Positions 16,984-26,818 of a stretch of 64,000 nt of DNA are shown in pieces (position 1 is the stretch's first letter; each line of letters opens with the position of its first letter). The stretch covers positions 1-64,000 of the forward strand of contig JAKSKD010000006.1 in the NCBI GenBank assembly GCA_024401925.1. The letters run 5' to 3'. Source of the DNA: Bacteroidales bacterium (lineage in GTDB: Bacteria > Bacteroidota > Bacteroidia > Bacteroidales > UBA932). The notes below the pieces were generated by a model that saw nothing but the letters and a program-made list of their open reading frames with translations, had not been told where the DNA came from and searched no databases. Made by a program: the position numbers and the translations under genes.

Positions 16984-19521
16984 ATGAAAAGATCTTTTTA
17001 CGCAGTAATTGCCGTTCTCGTGGCATTGGCTGCAGTGTCCTGTGCGTCAAAGCAGGATAAGGACCTTAATTTGAATGAACTTGGCTATTTCGAGGCCAGG
17101 GGCGTCAATGTCTATGTATTTAACAATTTGTTCAATGGCGGCTTCAATGATGAGAAGAATTCCGGAATTGAAATTATCCATCATGGGGTACGTACTGTCC
17201 AGGGTGGCGCTGTCCGCCTCAGCAATACTCCGGAACAGTGGGACCTCGTGCCGGACACGCCGGAGCGTATCGTAGATACTCTTGGCAATTCAATCGAAGT
17301 GACGATGAATTATAAGGATTACGGATTCACATCCAGGGCTGTTGTTACCGGAGAGGGGAAAGCGGTAAGGATTGATGTCTATCTGGATGAGCCTGTGCCT
17401 GCAGAATTGGTCGGAGACGCAGGATTCAATATTGAGTTCCTTCCGTCACAGTACTGGCAGAAGACCTACATCGTTGATGGCCGTACAAACCGCTTCCCAC
17501 GCTATTCTGCGGGGGAAACTGTAACAAGGCCTAATGACGAGAAGGTCAAGCAGTTCAAGGGATATAGAACATATGATGACAGAGGAACAGGCCGCTTTGT
17601 GGATCCACTACCGATGGAAACCGGCCATGAATTCATCCTTGCTCCGGACGCACCAGAACGTATGATTAAGGTCAGCTCCGATTCGGAAATCTCTCTCTAT
17701 GACGGACGTCTTCTTGCCCAGAACGGTTGGTTCGTTCTCCGCAGCGTCCTTCCGGCAGACAAGACCGGTAAAGTCCTTTCCTGGATTGTCGAGCCTAACG
17801 GTGTTGACGGCTGGGTAAGGGAGCCGAACATCGGTTTCTCTCAGGTGGGATACAAGACGGGACAGCCTAAGGAAGGCGTCATAGAACTGGACAAGCACGA
17901 CAAGGTACAGACGAAAGCCGATATCTATAGAATAGAGAATGACGGTTCTGTCACCAAGGCATATTCGGCTCCTGTTAAACTTTGGGGCGACTACTACAAG
18001 TACAAATATGCTAAATTCGACTTCACCGAGGTAAAGCAGGAGGGCGTATATTTCATGGAATATGGCGGTGTGAAGACCAACAACTTCATAATAGCCGACA
18101 ATGTATATGACAGAATCACGGATGCGACAAGCGATGTCTGGATTCCAATACATATGAATCATATGACTGTCAATGAAGGATATAGAATCTGGCACGGTGA
18201 GCCTTTCAAGGAGGGATATCTACAGGCTCCGCCTAGCACTGACCACTTTGACCTCCACTGGCAAGGTCCTACCACCGATACAAAGTATAAGGCTCTTGAA
18301 CTGATTCCGGGCCTTAATGTCGGAGGATTCTTCGATGCTGGCGACTTTGATATAGAGACCGGGTCGAATATCTCTGTGGTTCAGAACCTCGTTACAATAT
18401 GGGAACTTTTCCGCCCAATGCGTGATGAGACATTCGTGGATGAAGACCAGCGTTTTGTGGATCTCCACAGACCGGACGGAATTCCTGATATCATACAATA
18501 TATCAAGCACGGAACTCTTAATCTTGTTGCTCAGGCCGAGCAGATAGGCCATATGGCCCAGACTCTATCCAACTCTGTGCTGGACAATTACCACCATCTT
18601 GGCGATGCTGCCGCAATCACCGACGGACTGCACTACAATCCTGCCTTGAAGCCATACCAGAAGTCTGCCGACGGTAAGCAGAGTGGAACACCTGATGATA
18701 TGTGGGCGTTCACAAGCCGCAATCCGGGACTCGACCTCAATGCTGCAGCAATGTTTGCAGCTGCAAGTCGTGTGCTCAAGGAATATGATGATGCACTTGC
18801 CCAAAGGGCTCTCGTCCAGTCAAAGAGGTTGCTGCAGGAGGCTACTGAACTTCTTGAAAAAGGTGAAAATCAGGATGTCCGCCGCAGAGGGGGCAATCTG
18901 AGCACATATCTCCAGCTCTATGTTTCTACAGGTGATGAAAAGTATCTCAACCAGTTTGATGCGCAGATATGGAATATTCTTAATTATGCGCTGGACTATG
19001 GTTTGAATACCGCACTAAGTGCAATCCCATATATGGATGAGGCTTATGTCGAGAAACTGCGTCCATATGTCGAGAAATACAAGGATTATATTGCAGAGCT
19101 CGAGAATGACAATCCATACGGAGTTCCTATCGGTATGGGTAACTGGGCCGCCAGCGGCACGGTGGTTGGGTTCGGTACCACGATGTGTCTCATTTGCAAG
19201 TACTATCCGGATGTGATTGACCCTGACAATATCTATAAAGTGACTAATTATATGTTCGGATGCCACCCGTACCACAACTACTCCCTCGTGGCGGCTGTCG
19301 GCGCTGCACGTCCGAAAGCAGTGTTCTACGGTAACAACAGGGCCGATTTCTCATTCATTCCTGGAAATGTAGCTCCGGGAGTTCTCTTCCGCAAACCTGA
19401 CCATTTTGAGAATTTCGATGACTGGCCGTTCCTCTGGGGACAGAATGAGGGTACGATTGCAGGCAACACAGGCTACCTCACATTCGGCCTTGCCTTCAAG
19501 GATATTGTTAGTGCTGAATAA
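16984..19521 (+). CDS. Glycoside hydrolase family 9 lipoprotein
   Basis: An 845-residue lipoprotein with a signal peptide and lipobox AVSC (Cys20). Residues about 285-375 form the immunoglobulin-like N-terminal cellulase domain (FSQVGYKTGQPK). The (alpha/alpha)6 GH9 catalytic domain follows, with the nucleophile/base pair in DAGD (residues 451-454) and the acid E822 in GQNEG. About 260 residues between the lipid anchor and the Ig domain (with an IEFLPSQYW segment) are extra and unrecognised. Family members are endoglucanases or exo-acting glucosidases; some relatives in Bacteroidota act on beta-glucans. The substrate cannot be read from sequence. It may be transcribed with the two preceding genes. 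Confidence 0.9.
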   Translation: MKRSFYAVIAVLVALAAVSCASKQDKDLNLNELGYFEARGVNVYVFNNLFNGGFNDEKNSGIEIIHHGVRTVQGGAVRLSNTPEQWDLVPDTPERIVDTLGNSIEVTMNYKDYGFTSRAVVTGEGKAVRIDVYLDEPVPAELVGDAGFNIEFLPSQYWQKTYIVDGRTNRFPRYSAGETVTRPNDEKVKQFKGYRTYDDRGTGRFVDPLPMETGHEFILAPDAPERMIKVSSDSEISLYDGRLLAQNGWFVLRSVLPADKTGKVLSWIVEPNGVDGWVREPNIGFSQVGYKTGQPKEGVIELDKHDKVQTKADIYRIENDGSVTKAYSAPVKLWGDYYKYKYAKFDFTEVKQEGVYFMEYGGVKTNNFIIADNVYDRITDATSDVWIPIHMNHMTVNEGYRIWHGEPFKEGYLQAPPSTDHFDLHWQGPTTDTKYKALELIPGLNVGGFFDAGDFDIETGSNISVVQNLVTIWELFRPMRDETFVDEDQRFVDLHRPDGIPDIIQYIKHGTLNLVAQAEQIGHMAQTLSNSVLDNYHHLGDAAAITDGLHYNPALKPYQKSADGKQSGTPDDMWAFTSRNPGLDLNAAAMFAAASRVLKEYDDALAQRALVQSKRLLQEATELLEKGENQDVRRRGGNLSTYLQLYVSTGDEKYLNQFDAQIWNILNYALDYGLNTALSAIPYMDEAYVEKLRPYVEKYKDYIAELENDNPYGVPIGMGNWAASGTVVGFGTTMCLICKYYPDVIDPDNIYKVTNYMFGCHPYHNYSLVAAVGAARPKAVFYGNNRADFSFIPGNVAPGVLFRKPDHFENFDDWPFLWGQNEGTIAGNTGYLTFGLAFKDIVSAE

Positions 19522-19537
19522 TATACGCAGATAATAC

Positions 19538-19570
19538 AAAAGCAGGCTTCTTCATAGGGAGCCTGCTTTT
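19538..19570. terminator. Bidirectional terminator between GH9 and pyrB
   Basis: An 11-bp perfect stem AAAAGCAGGCT/AGCCTGCTTTT with an 11-nt loop lies between convergent genes. The A and T ends of the stem supply T-runs in both directions, so it can stop the GH9 transcript and the pyr operon. Confidence 0.85.
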
Positions 19571-19587
19571 GTAGTTTGTATAGTGTT

Positions 19588-20667
19588 TTATGCTATCTTG
19601 CTGTCGCAGTAAGCACAGCGGACGGTTCCATCATCCGTTTTGTGGAAGAGAGGGTCCACCTTCTCGTGGTTGCAAATGCACTTTGGATTCTTGCATTGCA
19701 GAGAGCTGTCCTTATAGAGGTCCGTACGCTCAGGCGATGCGTGCTCAGGGTCGTCCTTCCATTTCAGGAGGCTGTAGATAAGTGCCATCCTGACAAACTT
19801 TCCGTTTGCGACCTGGCGGAAATATGCTGCTCGCGGATCTTCGTCCACTTCCGGAAGAATTTCATTCACGCGTGGGAGGGGGTGGAGGATTGCCATTTTC
19901 TTCTTTGCTCCCTTCATTTTTTCACAGTCCAGTACGAAACTGTCCTTGACTCTTTCGAATTCCTCCAAATCGAGGAATCTTTCCTGCTGGACTCTTGTCA
20001 TGTAGAGTACGTCAAGCTCACCGATGACTTCCTCGATGGTTGATACCTCCCTGTACGGCATATTCTGTTTGTCACAAACGTCTGTCTTGATGTAGTCAGG
20101 CAGACGCAGTTCAGGAGGAGCGATGAGGATAATCTTTATTCCGTCGAATTTGGTAAGTGCCTTTATGAGGGAATGTACCGTGCGGCCGAACTTCAGGTCT
20201 CCGCAGAAGCCGATGGTGATGTCGTTTATATGTCCGAGCTCCCTCTTAATTGTGAGAAGATCCGTTAGGGTCTGTGTCGGATGCGCGTGCGAACCGTCAC
20301 CGGCATTGATGATAGGAATGTGGGCTGCGCGTGAAGCAACGAACGGAGCACCTTCGAGAGGATGCCTCATAGCTACTACATCCACGAAATTCTCTACGAC
20401 CCTGACGGTGTCAGCAACTGTTTCACCTTTGCTGACTGAGGTGTTCTTGGCATCCGAGAATCCGAGTACGTTGCCGCCAAGTTCCATCATTGCCGATGTG
20501 AAACTGAGACGGGTGCGGGTGGATGGTTCATAGAACAGGGTTGCAAGTTTGTGGTATTTCAGGCTGTCCCTGTATTTTTCGCGATGTGCGATGATGTCTT
20601 CTGCAAGGGCTATTATGGAGTCTGTCTCCTGCCTTGTCAGATCAGTAGGGTCGATGAGATGTTTCAT
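19588..20667 (-). CDS. pyrB: Aspartate carbamoyltransferase with PyrI-type zinc tail
   Basis: Catalyses carbamoyl phosphate plus aspartate to carbamoyl aspartate. Carbamoyl-phosphate motif STRTRLSF, HPTQTLTDL and HPLPR are all present. After the roughly 310-residue catalytic chain comes a tail with cysteines C325, C330, C351 and C354 in the spacing Cx4C...Cx2C, closely resembling the C-terminal zinc domain of the regulatory chain PyrI (CxNPxC ... CxYC). The nucleotide-binding allosteric domain of PyrI is absent and no pyrI gene is seen. In E. coli the zinc domain is what joins regulatory to catalytic chains, so here it may stabilise the catalytic oligomer. It is the last gene of the operon. 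Confidence 0.95.
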   Translation of the reverse strand: MKHLIDPTDLTRQETDSIIALAEDIIAHREKYRDSLKYHKLATLFYEPSTRTRLSFTSAMMELGGNVLGFSDAKNTSVSKGETVADTVRVVENFVDVVAMRHPLEGAPFVASRAAHIPIINAGDGSHAHPTQTLTDLLTIKRELGHINDITIGFCGDLKFGRTVHSLIKALTKFDGIKIILIAPPELRLPDYIKTDVCDKQNMPYREVSTIEEVIGELDVLYMTRVQQERFLDLEEFERVKDSFVLDCEKMKGAKKKMAILHPLPRVNEILPEVDEDPRAAYFRQVANGKFVRMALIYSLLKWKDDPEHASPERTDLYKDSSLQCKNPKCICNHEKVDPLFHKTDDGTVRCAYCDSKIA

Positions 20668-20669
20668 AA

Positions 20670-21278
20670 CTATAAATTATCTCTGAAATTAAGGATTTCT
20701 GTTTTCTGTGCCTCCGTGATGTATTTCTCCTCTACGGCTGCATCTACGAGTACGTCGAGGTTCGAGAGCGAAACGTTCCTGACGTTTGCAGCAGCAAGCC
20801 TTTCAAGTCCTTTCTTGAGACCGTAAGTGAAGATGCTGACCACTCCGAGCACTTCTGCTCCGACTTCGCGCAGGCTCTCGACTACATCGATGACGCTTCC
20901 GCCAGTGGAGATGAGGTCTTCTATGACCACAACTTTGGTTCCCGGCTCGCATTTGCCCTCAATCTTGTTGTTGCGTCCGTGGGTCTTAGCGTCTCCGCGT
21001 ACATATCCCATCGGCATACCGAGGATGCTTGCAGCGATGGCTGCGTGTGCTATTCCAGCAGTGCTTGTACCCATCAGCATCTGGGCGCCCGGGTATTCCC
21101 TCTTGACGGTGTCTGCAATAGCCTGCTCGACAACCGTACGCGCCTGAGGCGCAGAAAGAATAAGCCTGTTGTCGCAGTATATAGGACTCTTGATCCCGCT
21201 GGCCCAGGTGAAAGGATCGTCAGGACGCAGGAAGACTGCATTTATGCTTAGAAGTTCTTTTGCTATTTTCTTTTCCAT
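20670..21278 (-). CDS. pyrE: Orotate phosphoribosyltransferase
   Basis: Joins orotate to PRPP to give OMP. The 202-residue protein starts MEKKIAKELLSINAVFLRP and has the expected ASGIKSPIYCDNR and the PRPP-binding motif VVVIEDLISTGGS. The frame stays open 81 codons upstream, but that extension is Arg/His-rich, overlaps pyrF and has no family similarity, so ATG 21278 is chosen. It begins 11 nt after the pyrF stop and ends 2 nt before pyrB. Confidence 0.96.
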   Translation of the reverse strand: MEKKIAKELLSINAVFLRPDDPFTWASGIKSPIYCDNRLILSAPQARTVVEQAIADTVKREYPGAQMLMGTSTAGIAHAAIAASILGMPMGYVRGDAKTHGRNNKIEGKCEPGTKVVVIEDLISTGGSVIDVVESLREVGAEVLGVVSIFTYGLKKGLERLAAANVRNVSLSNLDVLVDAAVEEKYITEAQKTEILNFRDNL

Positions 21279-21289
21279 ATCAAATTGTT

Positions 21290-21991
21290 TTATCCAATGA
21301 ATTCCTTTACGCATCTGTTGTAAGCTGCTACCGGATCCTCCGATGCCGTGATAGGCCTTCCTACGACTATGAAATCCGAACCTATCTCGCGGGCACGGGC
21401 AGGTGTGGTGATTCTGACCTGGTCGTCTGCAGCCGCGTCGGCGAACCTGATTCCCGGTGTGACGGCGATGAACTCCTTTCCGCAGGCTTCCTTGACGATG
21501 GATGCCTCGAGAGGGGAGCATACGACTCCGTCAAGACCGGCTTCTTTTGCATTTGCGGCATAGTGCCCTATGGTCTCAGCTATCCCTGCATTGATGAGCA
21601 GTTCCTTCTGCATCCTCTCCTCGCTCGTGGAGGTGAGTTGTGTGACTGCGATGAGCAGAGGACGTGTCCCGTCCGGCTTCTGGAGACCTTCCAGCGCTGC
21701 TTTCATCATCTCTATCGTTCCTGCTGCATGCACGTTTGTCATATCTACATCAAGTCCTGAAAGAACCTTCATAGTCTTCTTTACTGTGTTCGGGATGTCG
21801 TGAAGTTTGAGGTCGAGGAAAATCTTATGTCCTCTTTTCTTTATCTCGCGTACGATTGAAGGTCCTGCTCCATAGAACAGTTCCATACCTATCTTCACGA
21901 ACGGTTTCCTTTCGCATCCGCTGAATTTGTCCAGAAACGCCAGGACTTCCTCTGCACTGCTGAAATCGCAGGCAATGATCACATCTCTCAT
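21290..21991 (-). CDS. pyrF: Orotidine-5'-phosphate decarboxylase
   Basis: Decarboxylates OMP to UMP. The 233-residue TIM-barrel has the K-D-x-K-x-x-D signature ([12 protein letters not shown]), an N-terminal IIACDF, and VTPGIR followed by VVGRPIT for the phosphate site. It overlaps pyrD by 4 nt (ATGA), indicating coupled translation. Confidence 0.97.
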   Translation of the reverse strand: MRDVIIACDFSSAEEVLAFLDKFSGCERKPFVKIGMELFYGAGPSIVREIKKRGHKIFLDLKLHDIPNTVKKTMKVLSGLDVDMTNVHAAGTIEMMKAALEGLQKPDGTRPLLIAVTQLTSTSEERMQKELLINAGIAETIGHYAANAKEAGLDGVVCSPLEASIVKEACGKEFIAVTPGIRFADAAADDQVRITTPARAREIGSDFIVVGRPITASEDPVAAYNRCVKEFIG

Positions 21992-22893
21992 ACGATACCT
22001 ATTATTTCTCTTAAATCGTTGATTTTCAATTCTTTCATAATCTTTGGCAGATTCTCGCAGATCTCTTTGCAGACCATCGGGTTGCGGAGATTCTCGGCTC
22101 CGACTTGTACTGCAGTTGCTCCTGCCATCATCATCTCGATTACATCCTCAGCGCAACTTACTCCGCCGCATCCCATAACGGGCACGTTGCAGGCGTGGGC
22201 TACCTGGTTCACCATCCTCAAGGCTACAGGCAGCACGGCCCTTCCGCTGAACCCGCCGTATTTGTTGGCTACAACAGGCTTTCGCTTCAGGATGTCTATC
22301 CTCATTCCAAGAATGGTATTGATAAGGGTAAGACCGTCGGCGCCTGCATCCTCGCAAGCCTTTGCAATCTCTACTATGTCCGTCACGTTAGGGCTGAGCT
22401 TGATGAAAACAGGCTTTCTGCACACTTCCTTGACGGCTTTTGTCACTTCTGCAGCTGCTTTTGCAGAGGTGCCGAACGCAAGTCCGCCTCCGTGTACGTT
22501 CGGGCAGGATATATTGACTTCGACTATGTCTACCCCGTCACATTTTCCTGCTTTCCCGCAGCATTCCGCATATTCGTCGATGGAGAATCCACTGATGTTG
22601 GCTATAATTGTGCCGTCATACACTTTCCTGAGTGCAGGAACTTTTTCCTTGACAAGGACATCGATACCCGGATTCTGAAGTCCTACGGAATTGATCATTC
22701 CGTCCGGACACTCAGCTATGCGAGGGCACTCGTTACCGAATCGTGACTCCCTTGTCGTTCCCTTGAGGGAAATGCCTCCGAGGACGTTAAGGTCATATGT
22801 GCCGGCCATCTCGAGACCGAAACCGAAGGTCCCGCTTGCCGGAACCACCGGGTTCTTGAGGCTTACGCCGCAGAGATTCACTTCAGTTACCAT
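21988..22893 (-). CDS. pyrD: Dihydroorotate dehydrogenase B, catalytic subunit
   Basis: Class 1B PyrD of 301 residues, the FMN subunit that oxidises dihydroorotate and passes electrons to PyrK and NAD. Motifs are [25 protein letters not shown] with the catalytic Cys, FIKLSPN with the active-site Lys, and MGCGGV. ATG 22893 begins [16 protein letters not shown]; the open upstream extension is antisense-like and is rejected. Its first 7 nt overlap the end of pyrK, so the two subunits are made together. Confidence 0.96.
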   Translation of the reverse strand: MVTEVNLCGVSLKNPVVPASGTFGFGLEMAGTYDLNVLGGISLKGTTRESRFGNECPRIAECPDGMINSVGLQNPGIDVLVKEKVPALRKVYDGTIIANISGFSIDEYAECCGKAGKCDGVDIVEVNISCPNVHGGGLAFGTSAKAAAEVTKAVKEVCRKPVFIKLSPNVTDIVEIAKACEDAGADGLTLINTILGMRIDILKRKPVVANKYGGFSGRAVLPVALRMVNQVAHACNVPVMGCGGVSCAEDVIEMMMAGATAVQVGAENLRNPMVCKEICENLPKIMKELKINDLREIIGIV

Positions 22894-23624
22894 ATTATTT
22901 CCTCCTTCTTGAATACCGGCCCGTCGGCGCAGACTCTTTTTGCCCCGGATTTCGTATGACAAGTGCATCCGTAGCAGATGCCGCATCCGCATCCCATCCT
23001 CTCTTCGAGACTGGCTTCTCCCGGTCCCTGCAGTTTGTCGCAAACAGCCTTCATCATCACTGCAGGCCCGCAGGTGTAGAAATAGTCATAATCCGGATCG
23101 ATGGCGTCGATTGCATCGGTGACAAGTCCTTTCATTCCTGCAGAGCCGTCCATCGTCACGACCACAGGCTGTATTCCCAGGTCCTTGAACTCGCTGTTCA
23201 GGATGATGTCGTACTTGGAGTTAAATCCCTGGATGAGAGTTACTTGCTTGCCTTCTGAAATCAGTTCTTTCGCAAGAGAGAACACTGGGGATGCTCCCAG
23301 ACCTCCGCAGACGATGAGTGCTTTTCTGTTGCAGGCAGCTGTGTCAAATCCGTTTCCGAGACCTGTAATGATGTCAAGTTCCTGGCCCGGAACCATCCTG
23401 CTCAAGGCTTCGGTCCCTTTTCCCACTTTCTTGTAGATGACGGAAAAGCCTTTCTCATCCCAGCAGGTGGCGGCAAGAGGCCTTCTGAGGAAGAATCCTT
23501 CCACAGCAATGTCCACGAATTTCCCCGCCTTGTCCAGGGCCGAGGTGTCTCCTTCGAGATCCATTCTCCAGACCTTGTATGCAATGCAGCGGTTTGCGGT
23601 TATTCTGTATTTCCCCTGTTTCAT
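22887..23624 (-). CDS. pyrK: Dihydroorotate dehydrogenase B, electron-transfer subunit
   Basis: A 245-residue FAD and [2Fe-2S] protein that reoxidises PyrD with NAD. The NAD-binding GGLGASPVF is visible. The cluster-binding cysteines lie in GCGCGICYGCTCHTK and VCADGPVF near the C-terminus, typical of PyrK. Its ATG overlaps the carB stop by one base (TAATG). Confidence 0.95.
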   Translation of the reverse strand: MKQGKYRITANRCIAYKVWRMDLEGDTSALDKAGKFVDIAVEGFFLRRPLAATCWDEKGFSVIYKKVGKGTEALSRMVPGQELDIITGLGNGFDTAACNRKALIVCGGLGASPVFSLAKELISEGKQVTLIQGFNSKYDIILNSEFKDLGIQPVVVTMDGSAGMKGLVTDAIDAIDPDYDYFYTCGPAVMMKAVCDKLQGPGEASLEERMGCGCGICYGCTCHTKSGAKRVCADGPVFKKEEIIW

Positions 23625-26600
23625 TAATTCTTGTATTCTGCGTCAATTGTCGAAATTCCAAGGGTTATCTCTTCAAGCACATCCAGCAGTACCTTCACTG
23701 TCTCGAGGGAGGTGAAGATGGTCACATTGTTCTCTACAGCCGCCCTTCTGATCTCGTAACCGTCAAGGCGGGTGTTATGCTGGTTGATGTCAATGGTGTT
23801 GATTACATAGCTGACGTGTCCCTGGCGCAGTGAGTTTATGATGTCTTCGCTTCCTTCGCTGATCTTCTTCAGCATACGTGTGCGGATTCCGTGCTCCTTG
23901 AGGTACTTGGCGGTACCTCCGGTGGCTTCGATGTTGAATCCGAGGTTGTAGAAGCGGCGTATGAGCGGAAGAGCTTCGGCTTTGTCGCTGTTTGCGATTG
24001 TGGCGAAAACGGTTCCGTAGTTCACAACGTTCACTCCTGATGCCTGGAGAGACTTATATACGGCCCTGTTGAGGGATTTGTCGTATCCTATGGCCTCTCC
24101 TGTGGACTTCATCTCAGGGGAGAGGTATGTGTCGATGCCCTTGATCTTGTTGAATGAGAATGCCGGGCTCTTGACATAGTGGCGGTGTCTTTCAGGGAAG
24201 TAAACCTCATTGAATCCCTGTTCCTTGAGGGATTTTCCGAGCATTACGAGAGTCGCTACCTTTGCCATAGGGATGCCGGTTGCCTTGGAAAGGAACGGAA
24301 CTGTACGGGATGAGCGCGGGTTCACCTCGATTACATATACGTCCTCATTCTGGTCCACGATATACTGTATGTTGAACAGTCCGACGATGCCTATCTCAAG
24401 TCCCAGCTTAACTGTGTAGTCTATGATCTGGTCCTTCACCTTCTTGCTGAGGGAGAATGAAGGATATACGCTTATCGAGTCTCCCGAATGGATACCGGTC
24501 TTTTCGACGTGCTCCATAATACCCGGGATGAATACATTCTTTCCGTCACAGATGGCGTCAACTTCGGTCTCCTTACCCATTATGTACTTGTCTACAAGGA
24601 CAGGGGATTTCTCATTGATTTCCACTGCGTTGTGGAGATAGTGCCTGAGAGCTTCCTCATTTCCTACAATCATCATTGCCCTTCCTCCGAGCACGAATGA
24701 AGGACGTACGAGCACAGGATAGCCGATCTCTTCCGCTGCCTTGACTCCTTCTTCTACATCAGTAACGGCCTTTGCCTTAGGCTGAGGGATGCCGGTCTTT
24801 CGCATAATGGCTTCGAAGAGTTTGCGATCCTCGGCGTTGTCGATTGCATTGATCTGTGTGCCTATTATCGGGACACCGAATTCCGACAGAGGTCCGGCAA
24901 GATTGATGGCTGTCTGTCCGCCGAGAGTCACGATTACCCCGTCCGGTTTCTCAAGGTCTATGATGTTCATCACGTCCTCGACGATGAGCGGCTCGAAGTA
25001 AAGTTTGTCGGATATCGTATAGTCTGTGGAAACGGTCTCAGGGTTGTTGTTTATGATGATGGCTTCATATCCGGCCTCACGGATGGCCCAGATGGCGTGT
25101 ACGGTGGAGTAGTCAAATTCGACACCCTGACCGATACGTATAGGACCGGCGCCGAGTACGAGGATTTTCTTCCTGTCGCTGACGATGGATTCGTTCTCCT
25201 GCTCGTATGTGGAGTAATAATAAGGAACGTTCGCATCGTGCTCAGCGGCGCAGCTGTCAATGTATTTATAGACAGGCCGGATGTTGTTTGCCCATCTGTA
25301 CTCTATCATCTCTTTCTCCGTCTTGCCCCAGAGCTGTCCTATGTATTTGTCGCTGAAGCCGAATTTCTTTGCCTGCAGGAGTATTGTGCTGTCGAACGGA
25401 TGCTCCTTGAGAGCCTTCTCCACCCTCACGATGTTGCGTATTTTCTCAAGGAAGAGCATATCAATCTTCGTGCGGTCATAGATGAGCCTCGGGTCCACAC
25501 CGCGCCTTATCAGTTCAGCGATTGCTATGATGTGGTCGTCAGGAAACTTGATAATGTATTTGAAGATTTCGGCATCCGTCATCGATTCAAATTTTTTCTT
25601 GTAGATGTGGCAGACGCCGACTTCGAGTGAACTCAGGGCTTTCAGAAGACTTTCCTCGAATGTGCGTCCAATACTCATCACCTCTCCGGTTGCCTTCATT
25701 TGGGTGCCAAGTTCGTTTGTCGCCTCGCTGAATTTGTCGAACGGAAAGCGCGCGACCTTGCTCACGATGTAGTCGATGCTCGGTTCGCAGCAGGCCGGGG
25801 CATCAGCCACGGTTATCTCGTCGAGTGTGAGACCGACGGCAATCTTGGCTGTGACGCGTGCTATAGGGAAGCCGCTGGCCTTTGATGCGAGGGCAGATGA
25901 GCGGGATACCCTTGGATTGACCTCGATGATGTAGTATTTGAATGAGAGAGGGTCGAGTGCGAACTGCACGTTGCAGCCTCCTTCAATCTTGAGGGCACGG
26001 ATCAGTTTCAGTGCGCTTGCCCGGAGTATCCCGTATTCCTTGTCGGCAAGTGTCTGTACTGGTGCCACGACAATCGAATCTCCTGTGTGTATACCGACAG
26101 GGTCCACATTTTCCATAGAGCAGATTGTGATGGCGGTGTCATTCTTGTCCCTCATCACCTCGAACTCTATTTCCTTGTATCCCTTGACGCTCTTCTCGAT
26201 AAGAACCTGGTGGACAGGGGAGAGGGCCAGCGCGTTGCGCATCATTTCCCTAAGCTCGTCCTCCGTGGAAGCGAATCCGCCGCCTGTTCCTCCGAGCGTG
26301 AATGCCGGACGGAGTACTACAGGATATCCGATTCCCTCCGCGGTCTTCACTGCTTCGTCTATTGTGTAGCAGATCTGTGAAGGTATCACGGGCTCGCCGA
26401 GGCTTATGCAGAGTTCCTTGAAAAGTTCACGGTCCTCAGCCTGCTCTATGCTCTGGAACGATGTTCCGAGAATCTCCACGTGGCATTCCTGAAGGACGCC
26501 CTTCTTTGCCAGCTTTACGGCAAGGTTCAGGCCTGTCTGTCCTCCGAGCCCCGGAACAATCGCATCCGGACGCTCGTAACGGATAATCTTTGCTACATAT

Positions 26601-26815
26601 TCAAGGTCAAGAGGCTCCATATAGACTTTGTCCGCAATGTGCGTGTCGGTCATTATGGTAGCCGGGTTGGAGTTTACAAGCACGACCTCATAACCTTCCT
26701 CTTTCAGCGCTAGACAGGCCTGTGTGCCTGCATAGTCGAATTCCGCTGCCTGACCGATGACGATAGGACCTGAGCCAATCACCATCACTTTCTTGATATC
26801 AGTCCTTTTTGGCAT
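23624..26815 (-). CDS. carB: Carbamoyl-phosphate synthase large subunit
   Basis: Full-length 1063-residue synthase that makes carbamoyl phosphate from bicarbonate, two ATP and ammonia. It has two homologous ATP-grasp halves ([19 protein letters not shown] at the start, [18 protein letters not shown] near 560), the EVNPR motif in each half, and a C-terminal MGS-like allosteric domain ([11 protein letters not shown]). I see no obvious loss in its active-site motifs. This matters because its partner CarA looks unable to hydrolyse glutamine, so the enzyme may use free ammonia. It starts 3 nt after the carA stop. Confidence 0.97.
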   Translation of the reverse strand: MPKRTDIKKVMVIGSGPIVIGQAAEFDYAGTQACLALKEEGYEVVLVNSNPATIMTDTHIADKVYMEPLDLEYVAKIIRYERPDAIVPGLGGQTGLNLAVKLAKKGVLQECHVEILGTSFQSIEQAEDRELFKELCISLGEPVIPSQICYTIDEAVKTAEGIGYPVVLRPAFTLGGTGGGFASTEDELREMMRNALALSPVHQVLIEKSVKGYKEIEFEVMRDKNDTAITICSMENVDPVGIHTGDSIVVAPVQTLADKEYGILRASALKLIRALKIEGGCNVQFALDPLSFKYYIIEVNPRVSRSSALASKASGFPIARVTAKIAVGLTLDEITVADAPACCEPSIDYIVSKVARFPFDKFSEATNELGTQMKATGEVMSIGRTFEESLLKALSSLEVGVCHIYKKKFESMTDAEIFKYIIKFPDDHIIAIAELIRRGVDPRLIYDRTKIDMLFLEKIRNIVRVEKALKEHPFDSTILLQAKKFGFSDKYIGQLWGKTEKEMIEYRWANNIRPVYKYIDSCAAEHDANVPYYYSTYEQENESIVSDRKKILVLGAGPIRIGQGVEFDYSTVHAIWAIREAGYEAIIINNNPETVSTDYTISDKLYFEPLIVEDVMNIIDLEKPDGVIVTLGGQTAINLAGPLSEFGVPIIGTQINAIDNAEDRKLFEAIMRKTGIPQPKAKAVTDVEEGVKAAEEIGYPVLVRPSFVLGGRAMMIVGNEEALRHYLHNAVEINEKSPVLVDKYIMGKETEVDAICDGKNVFIPGIMEHVEKTGIHSGDSISVYPSFSLSKKVKDQIIDYTVKLGLEIGIVGLFNIQYIVDQNEDVYVIEVNPRSSRTVPFLSKATGIPMAKVATLVMLGKSLKEQGFNEVYFPERHRHYVKSPAFSFNKIKGIDTYLSPEMKSTGEAIGYDKSLNRAVYKSLQASGVNVVNYGTVFATIANSDKAEALPLIRRFYNLGFNIEATGGTAKYLKEHGIRTRMLKKISEGSEDIINSLRQGHVSYVINTIDINQHNTRLDGYEIRRAAVENNVTIFTSLETVKVLLDVLEEITLGISTIDAEYKN

Positions 26816-26818
26816 AGC

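Noticed and set aside
21279..21521. 81-codon N-terminal extension of pyrE
   Set aside because: It overlaps pyrF, is Arg/His-rich and has no similarity to the family, while ATG 21278 gives the standard start.
22894..23043. 50-codon N-terminal extension of pyrD
   Set aside because: It lies inside pyrK in another frame and is Arg-rich; ATG 22893 gives the normal PyrD start.
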